Shown piece after piece: positions 53,871 through 64,000 of a DNA stretch of 64,000 bases. Origin of the DNA: Litomosoides sigmodontis (lineage: Eukaryota > Nematoda > Chromadorea > Rhabditida > Onchocercidae); assembly GCA_963070105.1 (NCBI GenBank), contig OY718808.1, positions 496,001 through 560,000 on the forward strand, given 5' to 3'. The translations under genes were made by a program, and so were the position numbers. Position 1 is the stretch's first letter. Each line of letters starts with the position of its first letter. Under the pieces are notes generated by a model that was not told the origin of the DNA, searched no databases, and saw only the letters and a list, made by a program, of their open reading frames with translations.

Positions 53871-56266
53871 TAACGTGGAAATGATTATCTTCTCGGAAGA
53901 CATTGCAAATATTTGAGCACTTTTCTCATCGGATTCTTTTTTTCCTTTATTGCTCTAATTAAGTGAAGAATTTACCTTGTCTTGCATCACTTGTTTCACG
54001 TCGCTCTCCTGAATTCAGCGTGAAGCCATTCCATTCACTCCTTGCTACTAAATGATTCCAACTGAATGTGACCACAGTACCTTTGCCTTTCCGCTTTCTG
54101 AACGAAAATCTCTACCAGGTCACTCGCTCGGTCTTCAATGAATCATGCAATCTCAGCTAATAAACTTCAGGCTGTTAAGCAATTCGCCTGCTCTTAATCT
54201 ACTGATATGCTTCATCATATCTTAGCTGAAATCTCAAGTTGCCTATAAGCAGCGGCTGCTACAGAAAGTTCTACCTTCCTTTTCTGGTTCCTGAAATCAA
54301 TACACTTTTATCTTCAGGAAGTAAAAGGTCTTCGACAAGCACACGTAATAGCTGTTTTTTTTTATAAACTCTTCTCCTCGTCATTCACACTAATTAATTA
54401 TTTCTGCAATATTGAAATGCAAATTGCAATTTAAAAATTCTCTAAACACTTCAATAATTGAAAAATTGTCCAAATTATATCAAAGAAAATGTTGGTCATT
54501 AGAGTTGTTGCCAAAAAACGTTTGCCTAGTAAAATATTTTTTTCAACTGAGTTGATATTTTATCAATTCTGCTACCCACCTGCCGCAATTCTATAATTTT
54601 AGCATCAAAACTTTCAAATAAGTGATAATCGGTTTTTGCAAAAAGGTTTAAGCAAAAAAAAACATCTTATTCATTAAAAATTATTTTTGTTATTTAGTGC
54701 ACCTTTTAGACATTATAAGTTACTTTGCCTGTTCCTGCAGCATCCGATTTCTTGGTCTTTCCATGATTTAAATATTTCAAACTCGTTTTTTCCAATTTGA
54801 CAAAGCTTTAATTATATGTCTAATTCATTTTTGCAGTTATCTCAACTTACCTGTGAAATACGCGAAGTGTCACTGCCACCTTTGTTTACTCAATTCATAA
54901 ATGACAAATAATGTTATTGTGAAGCTGTTTAAAATTTTCAGCCATAATTTAGCATTTATACATTTCATAAACTCTTACTGCTCTCTCTCTCTTCTTCACA
55001 ACTTGCTTTTAGTTATCTAATTTTGGCTCACTCGAAGATAGAATTTGTTGATGTAAATTGATTCGGTTGATTGATCACTGCTCTTCTTATGAGGTTTTAG
55101 GTTCTCAGTGCAAAAAGCTAAGTTGACAATTTTAGGATACGTATCACCCAGCTTTCAATCTCTTCCATTTCTCAGTCGCAACAATTCGAAGTGCTGAAGC
55201 CATCCATCCATCCCATCGAAGGCACTTCGACAATGATTATTCCTGCCCATGTAACTGTCGCAACTTTCATTGAAGTAATGCGTACCATTCACATCTTTTA
55301 TCCTTTCCGGCTGCCGATGTTTTACCGTTTTCCGGATGGATCAATAGTCATTCTTCTGAACGCTCAAATTTTTGCTTAAAACAAAGCTAATACTTTTGCT
55401 GCTAATTTTTATTTTTAAGTGGAAACATGAAATGTGTGCGGTTGTTGTTCACCTGTAATCGATCATGTCATTGTTTTTCTTTTTTCCCAAACTTACCTAT
55501 CAGCTCTGTCACGTAAGCATTATTGTGCTTTCTTCCTTTTCTTCAAACGACTTTCAGCGTAAGTTTGAAATTGTCGCACAAAATAAAAAAGTGAATTTTT
55601 GTCGTCATTAAATTTTAGCACAAAAATATTTGATACAAATTATTACAGTTCTTCAAAGGTGTGAATTTCTGATTTCATACATGTGACCAGATAGCTTTCA
55701 GTAAACGCAAAACGAATTAACGACCGACTTTATGAAACAGATTTCTGTACAATAAAAAGAAAGTTAATTATCAATTAGGGGAATACATTAAAATTAAATA
55801 TTTAAAAGCTCTAAGTTAAGAAAAAATGATTTAAATGAGAATTTAAATTAAATAAAATCGATTTAGCTCAATCAACAAAGTATTATTAATAGCAAAAGAA
55901 AGCGAAATAAAATAAGGCGGCAGAAATATTGAAAATTTTCAATTGTTAGTTGAAAAGTTCGTGATCAAAAATGACAGGTAAAAGGCATCAGTTGGTTCTA
56001 GAAATGAAAGAACGATGTGTATTTAAGGCATTCTCCATGTTTGTTACGTAACCACAGATGAGAATGACCTGAAAGGGTCTATGGGTCAAAAGAGTGGACG
56101 GAAAGAAGCAATCGTAAATAAATTTGATAAAGATGTCATTATGTGAGCGAAATTTCAACATCTTTGTTTATTCCTTGATAGTGATAATCATCATCACTCA
56201 ACACTTCTGTCATCTTTACTTACGAGGGATTTCAAGAGGACTGAGGAATGATACAGCAAAGAGCGG
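53871..56266. other. Convergent intergenic region
   Basis: Lies between the 3' ends of the hemopexin gene (plus) and the beta-galactosidase gene (minus). The plus-strand frame at 55191-55379 has no splice support. Minus-strand AATAAA at 56167-56172 serves the beta-galactosidase gene, about 95 bases after its stop. Confidence 0.5.
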
Positions 56267-59200
56267 TTATAGATGACTGATGTAACTCTCAGTAAAATTG
56301 AACACTGGACGACCGATAAAGCTGACAGTGCAGAATTGCATATGACAATTTCCGGATCGTTCCAATTCCAGAATTATAATTGTATTGTGATGTTTCAGGT
56401 ACGGTTTTGGCACGTAAAGAGTTATCTGGATAAAGAAAATAAACTCCACTTACAACAAGTAATTTAGAATGGAAGTAGCAGTTAAATAGCTTATTGCTCA
56501 GGCGATTCAATCAATGGGACAAGTTAAGATTCAACCAATCTTTAAGAGATGGATATAAAAAGCATTTTTGATCAATGAATGCAGCATACGAATTAATTAT
56601 TTGCTACCTGAGGTCCAACACTTGGCCAATACCGGCCAATATTATGGCCATTAATGAATAGCTGTCCTTTGCCCCAGCCAGCTGGATTGAAGAAAGTGTC
56701 AGCAAGACGATTGACATTGAACTGACCCGCGTATAAACCTATTCCACTTCTATCACCCTGAAGCTGCTCCATCTTATTGTTGAAAAAACTTCATGATACT
56801 TTAATTAATTGCATAAGATAGCTTAATAAATTGGACATTGAGTAATAGAAGAAAGGATCTGAAAGAAAAGCATAGATTAATAAGTGCTAAATCAGGCGCA
56901 AAATGCACACTGACCAACGGCAGTTTTTTAATTTCTTTTCTGTGAATTGCCTTAAATGAAGTTCTGTGAGAAAGTGAATGTCGGTGCGTTGATAATTAAT
57001 AGTAATAATAAAATTAGGACCTAAAAGTGATAATAAGTTTTGCAAAAACTATGAAATGCCTCTTTGCGCAAAAGGAAACATACACTAAAAAGGCTCCACT
57101 GACGAACCCGTCCAGCCATTGAGACGATTAACTTCGAGGAGAGGCCGCATTGTATCCAATCATTCACCACTAGCCCATCGAGTGTTACGTTTGCCAGCAA
57201 ACCCTAAACCTTACGTGACTTTCGTAGGTGAGCGTGGGAACGATGATGAATAATCAGGATAAGTCATCGCTTATTGCTATGATTATCCGTCCTGAACATA
57301 ACTTATGTCGAAAGCTTTTCAGATATTTGCATCGGTTGCAGTGAATTGTGTGGATAGGAAAGCAAACTGAGCACTAATCTCTGATGAAGTGATAATCAAT
57401 CAGTCGGCGCCAATTAATTCTTTCAAATTTTATACACAAAAATTAAAGTGCCTTGAAATCGTTGATTGTTGGTATTGTTTGACGGCCTTGATTTTCCACC
57501 AATATTCCTAGTGTTGCACCTTTCTTTCCATCTCTCAAATCTAGCCAGTGCTTCTGATAGTTACCAAATTTGTTCACTAATATACCCTGCATATTTCAGA
57601 CTTTTTTCATTTCAATGAGTGACAAATTTCGAAATAGGCGAAGTTTTGTTTAAATTTTACAATTCAAATGAAATATGTGAAAATTTCAACATAAAGCCAA
57701 TTTTCTCTAGAAACTAATTAACTACGCAATAATCATACAGTGGAATGAGTAAGAAAGGTCAAACAGAGTTTTAGAGGTTAGCGTTGGGAAGTCCCAAATG
57801 AGTTTAAAATGGACTATAGGCATCCATAAATTATTCAACCAACTGAAGCAGCGGGGAGGAAGGATCGGTATCGGTTACAACTGCGAGGCCTTTGTTCTCC
57901 CACCGCCACACATCACTTACTGCTAAGAATAACAGCGCTCATCGTCCTTTCATGTTTATTTCATTCATTCACAATCCAACTCTAAACCACTCAGCAACAT
58001 TATTCACTGAGCCGTTCCCACCCACTCACGTATGTATCGGATCACATTCACGTCCAAAACACGCACACTTACTCGCATACTCCACCTCGTCATTAATTAC
58101 TACTACTCTTATACTCCTTATTAAGATAAACGTGTGATGCTTTTACCACTAATGAAGTTATACTCATACTGCACTCTCCCTACGCTTACTCTCCCTTTCG
58201 GCATTGGAATTGATCTGAGGCAATTCGCGATAAATCTTGGAAATAAGGGTTGCTGTGAACCTGCTTACATGAAAAAACGAACCTGTAATTGGTTATCAAT
58301 AAACACATAGCCACGATCCTTCATTCGCGGTATTGTAAGGTTCCTTCCAGCAAATTTCAATGTTGTATAGTATATCACAAAGCCTGGTTAAATTTGCTGT
58401 GGTATTTCAATAACTTGCTTACAACAAGAAAAGAATTGATATGTCTACAGATAATTCAATCTGTACGAATACTTCACTGTAGTGCATTCGTGTAATTGAT
58501 CATTAAAAATGTAATTGAATTAAAGAAAATAGTGAAAACGTTTACCAAATGGATGTTCAAGCTGTTCAAATGAAAGTGGATAGCTTGCTCTTCGACATTC
58601 CTGACTTTCGCTAATTAATTCCCAAAATTTCTTCCCCAGTGGTATGACCTTTTTTAATCTTACACTACCAAAACCAATTTTCCTAAAAAAGAATTGATTT
58701 CATTGAAATGAAAAACCGTTTTTGCTCACTGATTTCCTGGTAAAATCGTTTACAAAATGTCAAAGTTTGACATGATTTAACAATTAAAATGTGCGCAAAC
58801 AACGCTACGGTGAAAGCTTTACTATTTTAACCTAAAGGAATTTGTAAATTTAGAATTATATTAATCAATTTTTAGCAATTTGAATTACTTACAAGTTGTT
58901 CTGTGGTATATCACCTGGCTTATATGGCCAATCTGGTTTGCTGGCTAGCCAATTTCGTATTGCCATATATTTTGGTGTTAAATCACCAGCCTCAGTTAGT
59001 GGAGCAGAGTAGTCATACGATGTTATTACCTGCGTACGCATATTATAATTAACAGAAGTTTGAAATTAATTACTATTTTAAAACATTTGCAACTTTGCAA
59101 TTGTTTTGAACTGGGAAGACTAATCAGACTGCTTAAATTCTAGATCATGAATAGAAGTTTAGACGATTTAGAAGAAAGGGTAATTTGTCAGGTGTTACAT

Positions 59201-61665
59201 TTGATCACTGCTTCTTTCACGTTCTCTTCTTCAAGATCTTAGGTATCCTTACAAAGTTCTCCTATAGGTTCCAGAACTATTAAACCTTACCGGTGCAGTA
59301 GTTCCGGCACCGTTCCAGTAACCAAAATTAGTACCGCCGTGAAACATGTAAAAGTTCATGCTGGCGCCAAGATGATACATGTAATCCGCGGTATTAATCA
59401 GTTCTGTTTTTGACGGTATGTTTTGACTGTTTTGACCCCAAACAACAAACCATCCGGAATAAAATTCCGAGTTTACCAGTGGCCCTATTAATTTTATTTA
59501 ATTCACTGTTTAACAAAATTTCCTTCTAAAACGGAAAAAGATTTCAATTCAATTTTCCATTATTTATTAATGAAATGCTTGAAAAACAAGCAAAATTATA
59601 ATTTTTTCGTAAATTCCAGTGCTCTTATCTGTAGTTATACTTGAAGCAATAGGTGTGGAACAGGTAGCGCAAATGTATTCTTTGATTTATCGATTGATTA
59701 GGAATAGATAGCTAATTAGTAATGGCTAGCATACTCCTTAACGCGCCGCAGAAATATGAGTAGGAGGAACAAAGAATAAACTACAAGAAAACCAGCCGAT
59801 ACAGTATACCATTAAACAGACATGAAATTTCCTATTCGCTTTCTTTACCGGATAAAAATCCGATCTGAATTACTGTGAACAATAGGTAGATTCGGCCCAA
59901 GGAAAAGCAGCAACCAACCATGTGGTGCATAGCGTCGCTGTGCTGCAAAATACGCATTAACGTCTTGCGGAACTGTTGGGCCGAAATCGACTGTTGGATA
60001 AGCACCAGATATTGTACCGCACTTCAAGTACTTATCGGTTGGTCCATCAGCTGTAAAATCAGTATTTGCTTGATTTTTTCGAGAAATCTCGGAAGCTCTT
60101 CTTCCCTTCAAGTAATACGCTAATTAAGTGTTGCGAACATTTTAATAAGTGATTAGCAATTGTTCCGCTCCTACAGATCACCCCGCAATCATTACTGTTT
60201 GATATCATACTGTAAATTTTAACATCAAAGACAAACTGGTGTACTGGAGGACATCTAATCCGAGGTGATATCGAACAACGTCACTCAGTCGTTTCATGTA
60301 AGCTTTATCGCATGATTTATGACTGCCATATTCATTCTCCACCTGTACCATAAGTATTGGGCCACCATTCTTGTAGAGGTATTTATTCAGCTTCGGCAAA
60401 AGTACGTTGAACCAAAGTTCAACTTCACGTAGAAATCTAAACCTAATTTTACAGCAACATTGAAACTAATCCCAGCTTCTAAATTCTTATTTAATAACTT
60501 ATCTTTTTTCATGCTGGAGTTTTTATCCTATCAAATGGTCTAAAAATCCATTAATTAAGGCACCTCCCAAGGATCAAACTAAATTTCTGTAAATTTTTTC
60601 GAAGATTTTGTTTCTGCACCGTTTGTCGGAAGTTCTTTGATCAATATCTCCATATTTATAAGCAAGCCACCATGGTAATCCACCATTTTCCCATTCAGCA
60701 CAAATATATGGGCCGATCCTTAAATTAATTAGGCATGTATGTGCATTTTAAATTAATGCTAAAGTTGCTTTAAGAATAAACTTACCTTGCAAGGACGAAT
60801 AGTTGATTGGCTTTAGCAAGTTCGATGAAATGCGTTAGATTTCGTTGTCCATTGAAAAGATATCTGTATTAGTTCTCTCTTAATTTTTTCCAATCAAATG
60901 AAAAGCCTAAGCGATTGCAATTCTGAATTATTTCACTAATTCTTTTGCAAGTTTTTTCCATAAAAGCGGCGATGTCACTTGCGCTTAGTTACAAAAAAAC
61001 ATTTCATTGTATTATTCTGTTGAATCAACAAACCTTCCACTGTAAATTTCATGAAAATTCCATGGAATGTATAGTTGTATAGCATTCAAACCGGCAGCTC
61101 GGATTCGGCGCAAACGATCAGCCCAGTAGAAGTGATGTATGCGGAAATAATGAACGCTACCGGAAATGTATCTAAATTATTGATGAAATTGATAAAGCGA
61201 AAAAAAGCATGACGTTCTGCAGTAATAGATTATGGGAACTGATGGTTGGACTGATGCGCTTTGGCTTTTCACGGACTTTTCGTGCAAAATTTAATTTTAA
61301 TTTAAGCCTGAAATACGTTTATCACACTGATATTCAGTGCGACGAGGACTGAGAGCATTGCACCAATCCTTATCACTGCTGGTAGAGCCAAGAAAAAAAT
61401 CATGAACTGAGGGAAGACGTCCGGTATTATCAATAATTTCTATTTTATTTGATTTACAAGTTTATAAATTAGAGCGAAATTTAAATATAAATTTGAAGAA
61501 AAGATGGAGAACGAATACCTACCTGAATGGTTTACCATTCAACAGAAATACGTTATTTCGGTAATCAATTGTAAATGACGGATGTGATGAATTTGCTAAA
61601 TGGGAAAAAATCCTTTCATAAGTGAAAATGCATTGCAAAATTGCAGCGAACCGTAACAGTTGCAT
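56267..61665 (-). CDS. Beta-galactosidase, glycoside hydrolase family 35 (GLB1-like)
   Basis: Fourteen phase-consistent exons: 61523-61665, 61034-61171, 60786-60863, 60620-60718, 60237-60436, 59919-60050, 59291-59484, 58893-59029, 58546-58682, 58283-58383, 57452-57586, 57084-57203, 56608 to about 56772, 56267-56425; about 645 aa (human GLB1 677). Starts with a signal peptide ([16 protein letters not shown]). GH35 blocks: [51 protein letters not shown], the acid/base Glu in VQVENEYGS, the nucleophile Glu in [39 protein letters not shown], then the C-terminal beta domains ([27 protein letters not shown]). It should remove terminal beta-galactose in the lysosome or outside the cell. Intron 11 has a GC donor (AAG|GCACTT). 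The acceptor of exon 13 is ambiguous, but all choices stay in frame. An acceptor (TAAATTTTAG) lies about 25 bases before the ATG. Confidence 0.97.
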
Positions 61666-64000
61666 AATAAATATGTTTGCGTCGCTGTCGAATCTAAAAT
61701 TTACACATTTCAAATGTAAATTTTATCAACTAAGTTTTAAATTTTATTTTGGTGAATCATTTAAAAGAACTGAAATGGATACGAATTAATAGCGTAAATC
61801 GAGGAGGAAAAAAAATTGACAGAAATAGATGCATGTAAAAGTTAGGGACGAAATTGCTGGTCCGCCTGGTTGCTCAAAGCATACCGCTCTCATGTAATTA
61901 GTACAATTCTTACGTTAATGAGAATCATCGTTTTTACATTTTTTTTCTCTTAGCAAACCAGTTCTTCGTAAAATTTTGCTATATTTACTGGAAATACTCT
62001 CTTTGCGCTAAAATTTCTTCCCTCATAAATTGTGAATTTTTAATTTTAACTACCATTGGGTTATTTCACCTCCTGGATGCCTTATCGATTGATATGAATC
62101 AAATTACTATTTAATCAAAGATTTCAACGTTATCTTTCATTTCACGTTTTGCGCAGAAACAGTAACAGTATTTTTTCATCCAAAACATACGTTGTAATTG
62201 ACGTTTTGGCGCACTGCCAGGAAAGTGGATAAATTTCAAATTTTAACATTTTTTTCTTATTTTGAATAAATAAACAGTTGACTTTTGCTTATTTAGTGTT
62301 ATAAATGTAACTTTAGAAGAAAATAATTTATAAAGAAATCCATCCATCAATGGTAGCAAGAATTCTGGTATTTTTTCCAATTAATGTTTCACTCGAAACA
62401 TGCATTGCTGAATGAAATGGTACTAATATTCGATCGATTTATGCATACGTTTCTCAGCGTATGTTATGAATTAATAATAGGTTTCGAATTTACCGTACGG
62501 AAAATTTTCAATGAAGGATGGAAAGTGGTGGAAATTTTGTAGAGCTAGAAATCTGGTCCAACAAGCTTTGAAATCGTTCTGAATCTAAGACAACCACTTG
62601 AATAATGTAAATGAGGAATTGAAATGTGATCAATTTAATGTTTGATAGGAACGGGTCGAAAGAGCGATGAACACGGCTGGAGAAGCGATCTTTAAATTTC
62701 AACCCCAAAATATGCAAATTTATTTTGGTAATGAACAGAGAGATATTTGCAATGAATAACGGAATGAATAATTGCAATTTGTTACAAAGAATAGGATTTA
62801 ACGTTAATTTGAACAAAGCGATGCTTCGAAGGAGGGACAAATGCGATTTGTACTTTTGAACTTTTCCTTGAAGGAATTCAGTGAGAAGTAAAATAACAAA
62901 TGTAGCAAAAGGATGTGAAGGGAGGGGAGGGGAAATTAAAGAAATGTGAATTGTTGTGGAATGAATTAGCGAAATAAAGCGAGCGGAAGCGATTCTGTAA
63001 TACTTGCTTCTCCCTGGAGAAGTGAAAATTGCTCCCAAATACCAACCACTTAACAGAGCGAAGTACTCAGTCCGGCTTTAAAAGCTATGCAGTACATTGC
63101 GTCTATTTGCCTACAGGGCCTGCTTCGGCCGGAAATTGATAATCTAATAACCGAGAAACGAATGACGGATAATAGTTAAATAGGAAATCAGTTTAACTGA
63201 TTGCGAATTGAACTGAGTGAGAAGACGAACAATGGTCAATGAGAAAATTAAGTTAATTGAAATTGAACAGTAATGAAGCGAATTTCTGCCACATTTCACA
63301 TCCCTACATTTAAATAAAAGCCTAATTAATTCCATTTCTTTCATTCTAATTCATCCTTTTTGATATTGCAAAATGATTTGCGTATTTATTTATTTCTAAA
63401 TGAAAATCGGTAAATAAAAATAGATTGACATGGCACGTACATTTTCGTAAGAGGCAGTTGGCGACAATTGGAAATTTAGTTTTAAATCACTTTTATGTCT
63501 ATCATTGAAGTTTGCACAAGAAGAGACTTGAAATAGGAACTGGTTGATTGATTAATTATCTGAAAGTAAGCATTCCTTCGATCGATCCCAACTGATCAAG
63601 AACAAGAATTTTTTAGCTGACCAAAATGACCAAACATGTTTCGTTCTTTGTATGCGTTGCAGTAGTAAGGAAAATTTGTTCGGAAAATATTCTTAGCCGT
63701 TGTTCCATGCAATTTCAGTAAATTTTGTGAATTAAATGAAATAACTAATTCACTGATTTATAATTTCAGCAATACAAAAAGAAGCAAAAGTATTGGAAGC
63801 TTTCATCGGCTAGCACATTAATACTGAATTTTATTTTTTAATTCCATCAAAATTACTACAAAATAATAAGCAACAAAGTCTCCTATCTCAATGCCTAACG
63901 CAAATGTGTCGCAAAAGAGACCGACTCGAATTTAAATCGATTGACGGCGCATTTGCATTCGCTAAACCAACAATTCCAATACAGAGATTAGGCGCAGCAG
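61666..64000. other. Upstream of beta-galactosidase; no supported gene
   Basis: A 176-codon minus-strand frame at 62508-63038 has no ATG anywhere and no recognisable motif, so it is not called a gene. A minus-strand frame at 63144-63344 also lacks support. The rest is AT-rich. Confidence 0.45.

Noticed and set aside
57892..58137. 81-codon plus-strand ORF inside beta-galactosidase
   Set aside because: Lies within intron 10 on the opposite strand, His/Ser/Thr-rich, with no signals.

Overview
The window looks like nematode nuclear DNA. It is AT-rich (about two thirds by eye), the genes are split into many small exons, acceptors are mostly TTTTCAG or TTTTTAG, and several start codons sit 1-30 bases after such an acceptor, as at spliced-leader sites. 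Gene content is animal: a DM-domain factor, a rhodopsin-type receptor, ILF2/NF45, NUF2, a GH35 beta-galactosidase and a hemopexin-fold protein. A parasitic roundworm rather than Caenorhabditis is an inference from base composition and long introns. No tRNA, rRNA, CRISPR or complete transposon was recognised. All gene models were built by hand from reading frame, splice signals and phase.

Layout. 0-8.6 kb: the 5' end of a neuronal-calcium-sensor-like gene (minus), running off the left edge, plus candidate exons of another minus-strand gene near 5.7-6.6 kb. 8.9-11.1 kb: a five- or six-exon single-pass membrane protein of unknown family (minus). 12.1-13.3 kb: splice-flanked coding blocks on the plus strand, probably a membrane protein whose exon chain does not quite close. 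13.5-13.9 kb: a weakly galectin-like exon (minus). 15.5-19.5 kb: NUF2 kinetochore protein (minus). 20.4-23.0 kb: ILF2/NF45 (minus), directly upstream of NUF2 in the same direction. 23-28 kb: no confident gene, several simple repeats. 28-38.5 kb: a DM-domain (doublesex/MAB-3) gene on plus with introns of about 3-4 kb. 43.1-45.4 kb: an eight-exon class A GPCR (plus). 51.5-53.9 kb: a secreted protein with a four-blade hemopexin domain but no protease domain (plus). 56.3-61.7 kb: a complete 14-exon lysosomal-type beta-galactosidase (minus). The remainder is intergenic or intronic AT-rich DNA with (GA)n, (CT)n, (CA)n and (ATT)n tracts.

The genes do not form one pathway. The only context signal is the head-to-tail ILF2-NUF2 pair, about 0.9 kb apart, which could be a nematode operon. 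The most novel proteins are the hemopexin-only secreted protein with a long basic pro-region, the unknown single-pass membrane protein, and the unresolved 12.1-13.3 kb locus.
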